From NCBI GenBank assembly GCA_938003835.1, contig CALKXJ010000008.1, positions 372,001 to 436,000 of the forward strand: DNA of 64,000 bases, written 5' to 3'. The DNA comes from an uncultured Bryobacteraceae bacterium. GTDB lineage: Bacteria; Acidobacteriota; Terriglobia; Bryobacterales; Bryobacteraceae. The first letter of the stretch is position 1. Every line of letters begins with the position of its first letter. Positions 8,770-18,075 of this stretch are shown here, one piece after another. Made by a program: the position numbers and the translations under genes. The notes beneath the pieces are model-generated. The model saw only the letters and a program-made list of their open reading frames with translations. It did no database searches and was not told the DNA's origin.

Positions 8770-9741
8770 TCAGGCCAGCAGGCCGCCGTGACCCAGGCAG
8801 GCCAACTCCCAGCCCGAGACGCGGTAGCGAGCCAGCATGGGCGGCAGCAGCAGGTCGACGACGTTCGGCTTGGCCGAGCGGAAGCAGCCCGGCGCCGACA
8901 CCACCGGAATGTCATCCCGGTAGCCCAACAGCAGCAGGTTGCCCGGCTCGACGGGCGCGAGGAACTTCTCGATGTGACAGCCCACACGCAGCATGGCCCG
9001 GCCGATGACATCCTCCGGACCGGCCGGCGCCGTCGTGGAGGCCATCAGTACCACCGAGGGCCGAACCCGGAGCAGGTGCTCCAGCGCCCGGCTCACCGCG
9101 CCCTCCTCCTCAGTGACCGCCAGGACGAAATTCGCCCGCGCCCCCAGCCGCTCCAGCCGCTGGGTCATGATGTTCTCGAAAAGTTGCCGCGCCCTTTCGC
9201 CGCTCATTGGATCGCTGTAAAGCACAGCGACGACGGGATTCCGGATCGGCCGCGCCTGGAGAATCGGGCCCCGGTCCCGGAGGATGGAAATGACGGCGTC
9301 CAGTTGCGTTCGCGCCACGGCAAACGGCGCGCTCTTCACCGTCGCCACGCGCTGGCCGGCCCGGGCGTAGCGGAAATTCGGCACCGTGGCGATGACGATG
9401 CTGGCCGTGTAGTTGATCAGCCGCAGCAGCTCGTCGTCGATCAAGGCGCAGGCGTTCTCCGTGGCGATCAGGTTCGCCCGCCCGCCCGCCGCCAGGCGGA
9501 TCTCCAGAGCGCCGCAACTCATCTCGCTGCCCACCGTGAGCACGGCCTCGTCCTCGCCGACCTCGCCCTCTTCGAGCTCGGTCACCCAGACCTGTTCCAT
9601 CCCCTCCATTTCGAGGAGCTTGATGTCCTCCTCGCTGATGACGTGGCCCTTGGAGAATAACTTCTTGCCCCCCGGACGGAATACCGTACAACAAAGCACG
9701 CGACCAGCGGACTCCCTGATATCGACCGTCTGTGGCCTCAT
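8770..9741 (-). CDS. Molybdopterin-binding (MoCF/MoaB-Mog domain) protein
   Basis: A 323-aa protein whose C-terminal half matches the MoCF_biosynth fold: PVVAVLYSDPMSGERARQLF opens the domain, RPSVVLMASTTAPAGPEDV stands where the GGTS-type loop normally lies, and an FLAPVEPGN loop and a PVVSAPGCFRSAKPN segment follow. This is the layout of molybdopterin-binding proteins often found near molybdenum hydroxylase maturation genes, not of classic MoeA. The N-terminal region holds KKLFSKGHVISEEDIKLL. ATG at 9741 follows a GGGAG. No molybdoenzyme is nearby, so its partner is unknown. Confidence 0.75.
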   Translation of the reverse strand: MRPQTVDIRESAGRVLCCTVFRPGGKKLFSKGHVISEEDIKLLEMEGMEQVWVTELEEGEVGEDEAVLTVGSEMSCGALEIRLAAGGRANLIATENACALIDDELLRLINYTASIVIATVPNFRYARAGQRVATVKSAPFAVARTQLDAVISILRDRGPILQARPIRNPVVAVLYSDPMSGERARQLFENIMTQRLERLGARANFVLAVTEEEGAVSRALEHLLRVRPSVVLMASTTAPAGPEDVIGRAMLRVGCHIEKFLAPVEPGNLLLLGYRDDIPVVSAPGCFRSAKPNVVDLLLPPMLARYRVSGWELACLGHGGLLA

Positions 9742-9791
9742 TGTGACTCTCCCAACGAGCGCAGAGTAATATGAGTACTGGTTCCTTACCT

Positions 9792-9821
9792 ATTTACACT
9801 ACACCTCAGTGGGAAATCAAG
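9792..9821 (-). promoter_or_regulatory. Candidate sigma-70 promoter for the molybdopterin-binding protein
   Basis: On the minus strand TTGATT and TAAATA are separated by 18 bp, about 50 bp ahead of the ATG at 9741, in an AT-rich gap. No supporting data. Confidence 0.3.
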
Positions 9822-9954
9822 GTTATTCCTCTCATTTTGTTGAAATTGTCACCGAATTTCGGGGCGAACCAGTTACTCTGATCCGAGGATGTCTAGTACT
9901 TTAAAGGGATGGGTACCGACCGCGCGTTCACCGCAGGTCCGCTCGGGCGCCGTC

Positions 9955-10509
9955 TCAGCCGCTCTTGACGGAGGGCAACTGGATCAGAACGGCTTCCGGA
10001 TCCCGGTGGTAGGCCTCGAGCTCGCCCCGAAGCGCCGCCTCGACCACCTCCGGCCGGTCCAGGTACTTCACCATGGCCACCTCGTCGCAGCACTGGAACT
10101 TCGGGCACCTCATGCAGTCCTTCCAGGCTTTGAGCGGCAATTCGGATCGATCCACCTCGTGGTAGCCCAGCTTCTCGAAAAAGCGCGGCACATAGGTGAA
10201 CAAAAACAGCAGCTCCAGACCGCTCTGGCGTGCTTCGTCTTCGAGCTGGGTGGCGAGCAGGCTGCCCAAGCCGCGTCCCTGCCAGGCCTTGGCCACGGCC
10301 AGCGAGCGGATCTCCCCGGTCGACGGCGTGTAAAAGTGCAGCGCTCCGCAGGCGGCGATCGCTCCGTCGTCGTCGACGAGCAGAAAGTCTCGCAGGCTTT
10401 CGGCCATCTCGAATTCGGTGCGCGGCAGCATCACCCCCTGGCTCGCATAGCCGTTGATCAGCTCGAGCAGAGCCGGGATATCTCGCATGGTCGCCTTGCG
10501 GACGCGCAT
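9955..10509 (-). CDS. argA: GNAT N-acetyltransferase, short N-acetylglutamate synthase type
   Basis: A 184-aa single-domain GNAT protein. The acetyl-CoA loop is QGRGLGS, and the C-terminal half carries YVPRFFEKLGYHEVDRSELP followed by KDCMRCPKFQCCDE, the cysteine-containing segment characteristic of short N-acetylglutamate synthases linked to arginine genes. The ATG lies 6 bp after the argB stop with GAGGGG just upstream, so it is the third gene of argC-argB-argA. It would acetylate glutamate as the first step of arginine synthesis. The symbol reflects function: it lacks the kinase-like domain of E. coli ArgA. Confidence 0.82.
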   Translation of the reverse strand: MRVRKATMRDIPALLELINGYASQGVMLPRTEFEMAESLRDFLLVDDDGAIAACGALHFYTPSTGEIRSLAVAKAWQGRGLGSLLATQLEDEARQSGLELLFLFTYVPRFFEKLGYHEVDRSELPLKAWKDCMRCPKFQCCDEVAMVKYLDRPEVVEAALRGELEAYHRDPEAVLIQLPSVKSG

Positions 10510-10515
10510 TTCCCC

Positions 10516-11286
10516 TCAGGCCACCAGCCGGGTCCCGGCCGGATCGCCGGCCAGCAGCCGGGCGATGATGCCGTTTTCCGAGCCGGGCGCAATCACGATC
10601 TCGCCGACGCCGCGCCGCAGGGCGTCCCCTGCGGCATTGAGCTTGGCCTGCATTCCCCCGGTGGCGATGCCGTCGCGGATCAGCCGTTCAGCCTCGGACC
10701 AAGCCAAACGCCGAAGCCTCTCTCCCGCAGCGCCCCGGACGCCGTCGACGTCGGTAAGAAAAAACAGACGCTCTGCGTGGAAACCCGCCGCGCAGGCCAC
10801 CGCCATCTGGTCGGCGTTGACGTTGTAAATGTTGCCCCGGCGGTCGCCCGCCACGCACGCCACCACGGGCAGATATCCCGCCTCGGTCAGCGTTTCGAGC
10901 AGGCTCCCGTCGGACGCCGTCACCCGCCCCACGGCGCCCAGCTCCTCGGCGAGGGGCTCGGCTTCGGCCAACAGGGCATCGATGCCGCTCAGCCCCACCG
11001 CCCGCGCCCCGGCCGCATTGAGCGCCGCGACGAACTGGTGGTTCACCGTGCCGGCAAATACCTTCAACACGGCGTCGAGCACCTCCGGGGTCGTCACGCG
11101 CAGGCCGTTGACGAACCGACTCTCCACGCCCCGCTCGGCCAGATACCGCGTCATCTGCCGGCCGCCGCCGTGCACCACCACCAGCCGCACGCCGCCGCGG
11201 GAAGCCTCGGCCAGTTGGCGACTGATGCGTTCGCGCGGCTCCGCCTCGTCGAGCAGCGTGCCGCCCACCTTGATCAGCACCCGCAC
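10516..11286 (-). CDS. argB: Acetylglutamate kinase
   Basis: A 256-aa amino-acid kinase fold enzyme phosphorylating N-acetylglutamate. Seen: LIKVGGTLLD (phosphate-binding Lys-Gly-Gly), VVVHGGGRQMTRYL, FVNGLRVTTPEVLDAV, NVNADQMAVACA, FLTDVDGV and GGMQAKLNAA. The start is a GTG at 11286 with GGAGGGG five bases upstream, so the gene overlaps the end of argC by 13 bp and is likely translationally coupled. Length is slightly short but normal for the family. Confidence 0.93.
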   Translation of the reverse strand: MRVLIKVGGTLLDEAEPRERISRQLAEASRGGVRLVVVHGGGRQMTRYLAERGVESRFVNGLRVTTPEVLDAVLKVFAGTVNHQFVAALNAAGARAVGLSGIDALLAEAEPLAEELGAVGRVTASDGSLLETLTEAGYLPVVACVAGDRRGNIYNVNADQMAVACAAGFHAERLFFLTDVDGVRGAAGERLRRLAWSEAERLIRDGIATGGMQAKLNAAGDALRRGVGEIVIAPGSENGIIARLLAGDPAGTRLVA

Positions 11287-12287
11287 AACAGCCCCTCCGT
11301 CTCTTCGAAGCCGAGCATGAGGTTCATGTTCTGCACCGCCTGCCCGGCGGCGCCCTTCACCAGGTTGTCGATCACGCTCACCACGACGGCCCGCCCGGTC
11401 TTCGGATCCAGCTTGAAACCGATGTCGCAGAAATTGGTGTGCTGGACGCACCGGAGATCGGGCAGCGTGCCGGGCTCGTAGAGCCGCACGAACGCCTCGG
11501 CGCCGTAACGCTCTTCGTAGACGCCGAGCATCCGCTCCGCCGTGCAGCCGTCCGCCGTGCGGAAGTAAATGGTCTCGAGAATCCCCCGGTCCAGCGGGAG
11601 CAGGTGCGCCGTGAAGGCGAATTCCGCTTCTTCGAGGCCCGAATTCTGCAACACCTCCGGCACATGCCGGTGGTCGAGAACCGAATATGCGGAGAAATTT
11701 TCGGTCACCTCGCAGAAACTCGTCTTGAGGCTCGGCTTGCGTCCGGCGCCGCTCACGCCGCTCTTGGCGTCGCAAACGATGCCCGAGGCGCGATCGGCGA
11801 TTCCGGAGTCGACCAGCGGTCGCACCGCCAGATTCGCCGCAGTGGGGTAGCAGCCCGGGTTGGCCACCAGGCGCGCCCTGCGGATCCGCTCGCGGTAAAA
11901 TTCCGGCAGGCCGTAGACGGCTTCGGCAAGCAGCTCCGGGTGCGTATGCTCCTCGCGGTACCACCTCCGGTAGATCGCGGCCTCGCGCAGCCGGAAGGCC
12001 CCGCTCAAGTCGATCAGCTTGGCCCCGGCTCCGAGCATCGCCGGCGCCAGCTCCATGGAAACCTCGGCGGGCGTGGCCAGAAAGACCAGCTCGAGTTCGC
12101 CGTCTTTGACCGCCTCGGCGCTTGCGCTCAGGCGCGGCAGTGCGCGGTGGCCGCGGGGCTGGGGGCGGTCCGTGGCGTCCGAGCGGTGCTCGAGCAACCA
12201 GGGCTCCACGCCGCGGTGCCGCATCAGGATCTTGACCAGTTCGGCGCCGCTGTAGCCGCGGAAGCCGACCACTCCAACGCGTCGCAT
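11274..12287 (-). CDS. argC: N-acetyl-gamma-glutamyl-phosphate reductase
   Basis: A 337-aa NADPH-dependent enzyme of arginine synthesis. The N-terminal Rossmann motif is VGVVGFRGYSGAELV, the catalytic cysteine is in VANPGCYPTAA, and KSGVSGAGRKPSL and EVTENFSAYSVLDHRHVPE follow, all typical of type-1 ArgC. It heads the argC-argB-argA run. The ATG is preceded by an AT-rich stretch and no strong ribosome-binding site. Confidence 0.95.
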   Translation of the reverse strand: MRRVGVVGFRGYSGAELVKILMRHRGVEPWLLEHRSDATDRPQPRGHRALPRLSASAEAVKDGELELVFLATPAEVSMELAPAMLGAGAKLIDLSGAFRLREAAIYRRWYREEHTHPELLAEAVYGLPEFYRERIRRARLVANPGCYPTAANLAVRPLVDSGIADRASGIVCDAKSGVSGAGRKPSLKTSFCEVTENFSAYSVLDHRHVPEVLQNSGLEEAEFAFTAHLLPLDRGILETIYFRTADGCTAERMLGVYEERYGAEAFVRLYEPGTLPDLRCVQHTNFCDIGFKLDPKTGRAVVVSVIDNLVKGAAGQAVQNMNLMLGFEETEGLLCGC

Positions 12288-12332
12288 CTGTTTAAATATT
12301 CTCTCTGATGAATAAATATAACACAGCCCGGG

Positions 12333-12791
12333 CTACCGCTGCTCGGCGAGCGAACGCTCGGCCAGATCCCCGATCACCGGCAGCCGGTAGGTTTCGCTCT
12401 GGCTGGTCTTCACCAGCATGAAGACCCAGACCAGCACGAGCAGCCCCTTGAGCAGCCCGACGACGCCGGCACGCACCCCGGGGGAGGGCGCCATGCCCAG
12501 AAACGGCGCGATGGCCCAATCCACCAGAAGCCAGGCCACGAACAGGTAAAGCCCCTGGAAGGCATGGAAGCGCACGGTCCGGTCCTGCTTGAAGCGCTCG
12601 GAGGCGAGCACGACGATCGCGGCAATCCAGCCCACCACCGGGAGGTAGCACAGCAGCGCGGCGTTGCGTGCGGATAGGCCCGAGAAGATCTTCCCGGGCG
12701 GCGCCGGAACACCGGGCTGGCGGGCGCCGCAGTGCGCGCAGTAGGCGTCCGTTTCGGAGACCTGCGCTCCGCACTGGCAGCAGTACGGCAT
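12333..12791 (-). CDS. Zinc-ribbon membrane protein (DUF4870-like)
   Basis: A 152-aa protein with an N-terminal zinc ribbon of two CxxC pairs (CCQCG near residue 5 and YCAHCG near residue 19). Three to four membrane segments follow, including NAALLCYLPVVGWIAAIVVL and LYLFVAWLLVDWAIAPFL, with the amphipathic RFHAFQGLYL signature of the DUF4870 family. GGGGAG sits 8 bp before the ATG. Function is unknown. It ends just before argC on the same strand, so it may be co-transcribed. Confidence 0.75.
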   Translation of the reverse strand: MPYCCQCGAQVSETDAYCAHCGARQPGVPAPPGKIFSGLSARNAALLCYLPVVGWIAAIVVLASERFKQDRTVRFHAFQGLYLFVAWLLVDWAIAPFLGMAPSPGVRAGVVGLLKGLLVLVWVFMLVKTSQSETYRLPVIGDLAERSLAEQR

Positions 12792-12830
12792 CTTTGGCTC
12801 CCCTCATTATGCTTTACGGCGCCGTTTGGG

Positions 12831-12861
12831 TTGGGGTTCCCCCGGCGCGGATTGCTATCAT
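12831..12861 (+). promoter_or_regulatory. Weak candidate promoter for the EEP-family gene
   Basis: TTGGGG and TATCAT are spaced 19 bp, ending 31 bp before the ATG at 12893, within the divergent gap. Confidence 0.2.
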
Positions 12862-12892
12862 AGCCTAAGCCATCTTCTGACCTCACCGGGCA

Positions 12893-14083
12893 ATGTTGCT
12901 GGAAGCGACTTCGCACGAGTGGACTGCCGAAGAGATCCGCAGCCTGATTCGCACCCGGCTTCTGCCGCACTTTGCCGAGCTGGCCCGGTGCCGCTCGACC
13001 CGCGAGCTGCACGCTCATCCTCTTTACCGGAGCCTCGAGCCCATCATCCGCCGCGTGATGGACTCGCCCGAGATCGGCCGTTTCGGCCCCCAGGAGCCCC
13101 CGGCGAAGGCGGCCTACCGGTTCCTGGCCTGGAACATCGAGCGCGGCATTCAACTCGACGGCCAGCTTGAGGCCTTCCGTTCGCATCCGTATCTGAGGAC
13201 CTGCGACGTGCTGCTGCTCACGGAGACCGACGTCGGCATGGCGCGCTCGGGCAACCGGGATGTCGCGCAGACGCTGGCCCGCGAGCTCGGCATGCATTAC
13301 GCCTTCGTTCCCTGTTATCTCAACCTCGGCAAAGGTTCCGGCGTCGAACGCGACGTGGAGGGCGACAACGAGCTTGGCTTGCATGGCAACGCCTTGCTGA
13401 GCCGCTATCCCTTCCGGAGGGTTCGCGCCATCCCGCTCGAGAACGGCATCGACAAGATGTCCAGCCGCGAGCAGCGCATCGGCTCGCAGGTGGCCGTCGC
13501 TGCCGAGATCCTCTTTCCTAACCTGACGCTGACCGCCGTCACGGTGCACCTGGACGCTAACTCGAGCCAGAGGCACCGCGCCGAGCAGATGCAGACCATC
13601 CTGGATGCGATTCCGCCCGAGGGGCCTGCCGTCATTGGCGGTGACTGGAACACCAGTACCTACAACTCCTCGAGCGCTTTCTACGCCATCATGGGTTACT
13701 GGCTGCGGGTAATGATGGGTCCCACCAACGTCATCCGCAATCACTACCTGCACCCCGAGCGGCGCTTCGAGCGCAGACTCTTCCGGCTGCTCGAGAGCCG
13801 CGGCTTCGACTACAAGCAGGCGAATTGCCTGGGCGAGTACACCGTCTATTACGACTTCGCCGACTACCGCACCTACCGCGGGCTCTCCGAGTGGGTGCCG
13901 GAGTGGTGCTTCCCCTTCATCCGCTGGGCGCTGCGCAATCACGACGGGCGCTGTCCGCTCAAGCTGGACTGGTTCGCCACGCGCGGGCTCCGCGTTTCTA
14001 ATCCGGTCGTGGTACATGACTTCCGCGAGGAAGGCCGGCCGCTCTCGGATCACGACCCCGTGGGCCTGGACGTGCTCGCCTGA
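12893..14083 (+). CDS. Endonuclease/exonuclease/phosphatase (EEP) family protein
   Basis: A 396-aa protein with the DNase I-like EEP fold. The catalytic motifs are in order: LAWNIERG (Asn), LLLTETD (Glu), GGDWNTS (Asp-x-Asn) and the terminal LSDHDPVGLD (Asp-His). The first 75 residues before the fold are alpha-helical and of no recognised family. No signal peptide is evident. The fold covers DNA repair nucleases and phosphodiesterases for lipids or inositol phosphates; nothing here separates these options. It lies between a divergent membrane protein and argD. Confidence 0.8.
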   Translation: MLLEATSHEWTAEEIRSLIRTRLLPHFAELARCRSTRELHAHPLYRSLEPIIRRVMDSPEIGRFGPQEPPAKAAYRFLAWNIERGIQLDGQLEAFRSHPYLRTCDVLLLTETDVGMARSGNRDVAQTLARELGMHYAFVPCYLNLGKGSGVERDVEGDNELGLHGNALLSRYPFRRVRAIPLENGIDKMSSREQRIGSQVAVAAEILFPNLTLTAVTVHLDANSSQRHRAEQMQTILDAIPPEGPAVIGGDWNTSTYNSSSAFYAIMGYWLRVMMGPTNVIRNHYLHPERRFERRLFRLLESRGFDYKQANCLGEYTVYYDFADYRTYRGLSEWVPEWCFPFIRWALRNHDGRCPLKLDWFATRGLRVSNPVVVHDFREEGRPLSDHDPVGLDVLA

Positions 14084-14119
14084 GGGGCTTGCCGGCCGGT
14101 TTTGTATCATGAGAAAACT

Positions 14120-15388
14120 ATGGGAGATCCAGCAGGCGGCGCCTCGGAGAAGTCCTTAGCCGAGCAGATCTTCGAGCTCGAACGCAAGTACCTGGTGCAG
14201 AACTACGCCCGGCTTCCGGTGGTGCTGGAGCGGGGCCGGGGCTGCTATGTCTACGACGTTTCCGGCAAGCGCTACCTCGACCTGATCACCGGCATCGGGG
14301 TGAACGCGCTCGGCCATGCCCACCCGCGGATCCTCAAGGTGATCAAGGATCAGGCGGGGAAGCTCATCCACTCCTCGAACCTCTACTACCACCCTTTTCA
14401 AGGGCCGCTAGCCAAGCGTCTGGCCGAGCTGAGCGGGCTGGAGCGCTGCTTTTTCTGCAACTCCGGGGCGGAGGCCATGGAGGCCGGCCTGAAGATGATC
14501 CGTGCCCACGGCTCGCGTCTTTCCCCGGAGAAGTTCGAAATCGTCTCGCTGGACAATTCTTTCCACGGCCGCACGCTGGGAGCGATCTCCGTCACCGGTC
14601 AGCCCAAGTATCGCAAAGACTTCGAGCCGCTTCTGGCCGGCGTGCGCTTTGTGCCGCCGAATGACATCGGCGCACTCGAGCAGGCGGTGAGCGACCGCAC
14701 GGCCGGCATCTTGCTCGAGGGCATTCAAGGCGAGGGCGGTGTGCGCCTCATCGATGCGGCGTTTGTCCGCCAGGCGCGGGAATTGGCCGACCGGTTCAAT
14801 GCTCTGCTGCTGTTCGACGAGATTCAGTGCGGCGTGGGCCGCACGGGCAAGTTCTTCTCCTATCAGTTGCTGGATCCGCCGCCACTGCCGGACATCGTGA
14901 CGGTGGCCAAGCCGCTAGCGTGCGGGCTGCCGTTTGGCGCTGTGATCGCGAACGAGAAGGCGGCCTCGACGCTTCCGCCGGGGCTGCACGGTTCGACCTT
15001 TGGCGGTGGGGCGCTGAGCTGCCGGGTGGCGCTGGAATTTCTTGACATCCTGCATGAACTCCTGCCATCTATCCCTCGAATTTCAGGCTACTTTCGCATC
15101 CGCTTGGAGGATCTGGCCCGGCACTACGCCTTCGTCAAGGAGATTCGCTGTTACGGCCTGATGATCGGCATCGAGTTGGCCATCCCCTGCAAGAGCCTCG
15201 TGGAAGACGCCCTGAGCCGCGGCTTGCTCATCAACTGCACGCAAGAGCGAGTCATCCGGCTGTTGCCGCCTTACATCCTCACGGAGGCCGACATCGACCG
15301 CGCCATCGACATCCTCGACAAAGTCTTCCGGAAAGGACGGGAAATCTTTGTTGAGTCGGGCCTTGCCGACGAGTTGATCCGTCACTGA
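14120..15388 (+). CDS. argD: Class III aminotransferase, acetylornithine/ornithine type
   Basis: A 422-aa PLP enzyme. Seen are GKRYLDLITGIGVNALGHAHP, the cofactor-binding CNSGAEAMEAGLKMIRAHG, NSFHGRTLGAISVTGQ, LLFDEIQCGVGRTGKFFS and the PLP lysine in VAKPLACGLPFGAV. ATG at 14120 is used; an upstream TTG has no support. With argC, argB and argA nearby on the other strand, acetylornithine aminotransferase is the natural reading. Class III enzymes have broad specificity, so a 4-aminobutyrate or lysine aminotransferase cannot be excluded. Confidence 0.83.
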   Translation: MGDPAGGASEKSLAEQIFELERKYLVQNYARLPVVLERGRGCYVYDVSGKRYLDLITGIGVNALGHAHPRILKVIKDQAGKLIHSSNLYYHPFQGPLAKRLAELSGLERCFFCNSGAEAMEAGLKMIRAHGSRLSPEKFEIVSLDNSFHGRTLGAISVTGQPKYRKDFEPLLAGVRFVPPNDIGALEQAVSDRTAGILLEGIQGEGGVRLIDAAFVRQARELADRFNALLLFDEIQCGVGRTGKFFSYQLLDPPPLPDIVTVAKPLACGLPFGAVIANEKAASTLPPGLHGSTFGGGALSCRVALEFLDILHELLPSIPRISGYFRIRLEDLARHYAFVKEIRCYGLMIGIELAIPCKSLVEDALSRGLLINCTQERVIRLLPPYILTEADIDRAIDILDKVFRKGREIFVESGLADELIRH

Positions 15389-15423
15389 CCGATCCGCAGT
15401 CGCCCCCGAGCCGTTCCACCCGC

Positions 15424-15453
15424 TTGCCGGGCTCGCTCGCCGGCCTGTATCAT
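15424..15453 (+). promoter_or_regulatory. Candidate promoter for the GH50-like gene
   Basis: TTGCCG and TATCAT are spaced 18 bp, about 86 bp before the chosen start at 15539. It lies in the 150-bp gap after argD. Confidence 0.3.
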
Positions 15454-15538
15454 TGGACCCGGATACCCGAGATCGAAGGCAGGTGCAGCGGGCCGCAAGA
15501 CGGCCTGCCAGGCCTGCGGCATCACGGGGGTGAGACTT

Positions 15539-17614
15539 ATGCTCGACCGCAGAGATTTTCTTCGCACCGGCGCCGGCGCCATCTTGCTGCCGGCGTCCGC
15601 TTGCCGCCGCCGGCTGGGCAAGCCGCTCAAGCCGGAGGCGGTCTTGGGCGGGCTGAGGCGCGAGTCCGGCCCGACGCCGATTCCCGATGCGCAGTGGTTC
15701 TTGGCCGAGGAGGTCGGCGACGGCCTGGAGTACCGGTTCGCCCCGGGCACTCTTGCCGGCGCCCGCTATCTGGTGGCCGACATGCTCCTGGACGGCAATC
15801 ATCTCATCATCTTCACCATCACTCTTCAGGAGGGCGAAAAGGGCCGCGCCTTCCATTTCCGTTTCGGCGGACTCAACCAGTGCGGGCTCCGGATGCGCCT
15901 GCCGTTGAGCCTCGTGGATCAGAACCGCTGGGGCATCGAGCGGGAGGGCGCCTTTCTCAAACCGCGTTGCGCGGGGGACCGGGTCGATCTGGCGAAGGTG
16001 GACCGGCTCACTTTCCGCGTCTCGCGCAAGAGTCCCCTGCCCGCCCGCTGGTGCATGACCGAGCTGATGTACTCGAGCGGGGAGGTCGAGAAGCTCGCCC
16101 AGCCGGCTCTCCCCAAGGGCCCGCTGCTCGACGAGCTCGGCCAGAGCACCCTGCACGAGTGGCCGGCGAAGACGCGTAGCGTGGCCGAGTTGCAGCAGCG
16201 GCTGCGGGCGCAACTGGCCGAGGCGCCAAAGCAGTCCTGGCCGGAGAGCTTCTCGCGCTGGGGCGGCTGGAAGGCGCGCCGCCTGATGAAGCCCCCCGGC
16301 TTTTTCCGCACCCATTACGACGGCAAGCGCTGGTGGCTGGTGGATCCGGACGGCTACGCCTTCTGGTCTGCGGGACTGGACTGCGTCCGTGTCGACACCA
16401 TGGCCCGCTACGACGGCCTGGAGAGCGCGCTCACCTGGCTGCCGGACGCTGCCGGAGAGTTCAAGGATGCGCACTCGATCCGCGAGGGCCGGGAAGGGAA
16501 GTTTATTAACTACCTGGCGGCCAACTTCATTCGCACCTTCGGCTCGGAGGCCTGGCGCGAGAACTGGGCTGCCATCGCCCTGGCCGAGCTCCGCCGCCTG
16601 CGCTTCAACACGGTGGGGAACTGGTCCGAGTGGGAGTACGCCCGGCGCGCCCAGGTGCCCTACGTCCGGCCCATGCATTTTGCTCCCAAACGCGTCCCGC
16701 GCATCTATCGCGACTTCCCCGACGTCTATCACCCGGACTTCGAGAAGGACGCTGCCGACTACGCCTCTCAACTTGCCGACACGGCCAACGACCCGGCCTT
16801 CCTCGGCTACTTCCTGATGAACGAGCCCGAATGGGGCTTCTCCTCGGAGCTGCCGGCCGCCGGGATGCTTTACGTGACGCCCTCGTGCGAGACGCGCAAC
16901 GAACTGGTTCGTTATTTGAAGACCCGCTATCCGGACGAGGCGGCCCTGGCCCAGGCCTGGGGCGAGGGGGTCACCTTCGACCGCGTGGGGCAAGGACCAT
17001 GGAACGGGCCGTTCACCGAAGCGGCGCTCAAGGATCTCGAGGCGTTCAGCATACGGATGACGACGCGCTACTTCCAGGTGCTTTCCGAGGCCTGCCGGAA
17101 GGTGGATCCCAACCATCTGAATCTCGGCATGCGCTGGGCCGGCACGCCCCCGATGTGGGCCGTCGAGGGCATGAAATCCTTCGACGTCTTCTCGATGAAC
17201 TGCTACCGGCCGCGCGTGCCTGCCGACGTCACCCGGAAGATCCACGAGCTGCTCAAGATGCCCGTCGTCATCGGCGAGTGGCACTTCGGAGCGCTCGACG
17301 TGGGCCTTCCCGCCTCGGGAATCGGGCATCTCAAGAACCAGCAGGAGCGGGCCAAGGCCTATCGCATCTATCTCGAAGACGCCGCCGCCAATCCTGTCTG
17401 CGTCGGCGCGCATTGGTTCACGCTCTACGACCAGTCGGCCATCGGCCGCTTCGACGGCGAGAACTACAACATCGGCTTCCTCGACGTGTGCAATCGGCCC
17501 TACGAGGAGTTGTGCGCGGCCGCCATCCGGAGCCACGAGCGGCTCTACGACGTCGCCGCCGGGCGCGCCAAACCGTTCGAGGAAGCGCTCGAGTACCTGC
17601 CGAACCTCTATTGA
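15539..17614 (+). CDS. Exported GH50/beta-agarase-like glycoside hydrolase
   Basis: A 691-aa protein beginning with a twin-arginine type leader (RRDFLRTGAGAILL) and a Cys at the end of LPASAC that could be lipidated. The catalytic part has KRWWLVDPDGYAFWSAGLDC, GNWSEWEY, an acid/base candidate in YFLMNEPEWGF and a nucleophile candidate in VVIGEWHFGALDVG, matching GH50/agarase-type (clan GH-A) enzymes. Start ATG at 15539 follows GGGGGTGAG; a GTG at 15530 is an alternative. Substrate is probably a beta-linked galactan-type polysaccharide, by family only. Its stop overlaps the HIT gene start (TGATG). Confidence 0.75.
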   Translation: MLDRRDFLRTGAGAILLPASACRRRLGKPLKPEAVLGGLRRESGPTPIPDAQWFLAEEVGDGLEYRFAPGTLAGARYLVADMLLDGNHLIIFTITLQEGEKGRAFHFRFGGLNQCGLRMRLPLSLVDQNRWGIEREGAFLKPRCAGDRVDLAKVDRLTFRVSRKSPLPARWCMTELMYSSGEVEKLAQPALPKGPLLDELGQSTLHEWPAKTRSVAELQQRLRAQLAEAPKQSWPESFSRWGGWKARRLMKPPGFFRTHYDGKRWWLVDPDGYAFWSAGLDCVRVDTMARYDGLESALTWLPDAAGEFKDAHSIREGREGKFINYLAANFIRTFGSEAWRENWAAIALAELRRLRFNTVGNWSEWEYARRAQVPYVRPMHFAPKRVPRIYRDFPDVYHPDFEKDAADYASQLADTANDPAFLGYFLMNEPEWGFSSELPAAGMLYVTPSCETRNELVRYLKTRYPDEAALAQAWGEGVTFDRVGQGPWNGPFTEAALKDLEAFSIRMTTRYFQVLSEACRKVDPNHLNLGMRWAGTPPMWAVEGMKSFDVFSMNCYRPRVPADVTRKIHELLKMPVVIGEWHFGALDVGLPASGIGHLKNQQERAKAYRIYLEDAAANPVCVGAHWFTLYDQSAIGRFDGENYNIGFLDVCNRPYEELCAAAIRSHERLYDVAAGRAKPFEEALEYLPNLY

Positions 17615-18048
17615 TGAAGGAGTGTGTCTTCTGCAAGATCGTCGCCGGGACGCACCAGGCGCCGGTGGTCTTCGAGGATGAGGCGACGCTGGCGTTTCTC
17701 GACCACCGGCCGCTGTTTTACGGCCACACCCTGGTGATCCCGCGGCGGCACGTGGAAACGCTGCCCGATCTGCCCCCGGAGCTCGTGCCCCGCGTGTTCG
17801 GAACGGCGCAACTGGTTGCGCGCGCCATCGAGGCCGGCCTGGCTGCCAAGGGTACCTTCATCGGCATCAACAACCGAGTCAGCCAGAGTGTGCCGCACCT
17901 GCACGTGCACGTGGTGCCGCGCAACCCCAAAGACGGCCTGCGGGGTTTCTTCTGGCCGCGCACGCGCTACCAAAGCGACGAAGAGATGCGCCGCATCCAG
18001 CAGACGCTGCGAAGCGCGATCGAGCGAGTCGCTTCTAAATTGGTATGA
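17614..18048 (+). CDS. HIT family nucleotide hydrolase/transferase
   Basis: A 144-aa histidine-triad protein. The N-terminal CVFCKIVAG, the HTLVIPRRHVETLPDL segment and the triad PHLHVHVVPR are all present. Members hydrolyse nucleotide phosphoramidates or dinucleoside polyphosphates in the cytoplasm. The ATG shares its A with the preceding TGA and has GAAGG nearby, so it is probably coupled to the hydrolase gene, although no functional link is obvious. A second, longer HIT protein is at 51092. Confidence 0.9.
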   Translation: MKECVFCKIVAGTHQAPVVFEDEATLAFLDHRPLFYGHTLVIPRRHVETLPDLPPELVPRVFGTAQLVARAIEAGLAAKGTFIGINNRVSQSVPHLHVHVVPRNPKDGLRGFFWPRTRYQSDEEMRRIQQTLRSAIERVASKLV

Positions 18049-18075
18049 GCGAGCTACCCGAATTAACGGTCCCCT

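Noticed and set aside
12325-12334. AGCCCGGGCT palindrome between argC and the zinc-ribbon gene
   Set aside because: Only 10 bp without a loop and overlapping the stop codon; too short to call an operator or terminator.
14105-14110. TATCAT before argD as a -10 box
   Set aside because: No -35 box at a usable distance and the hexamer lies only 9 bp from the ATG.
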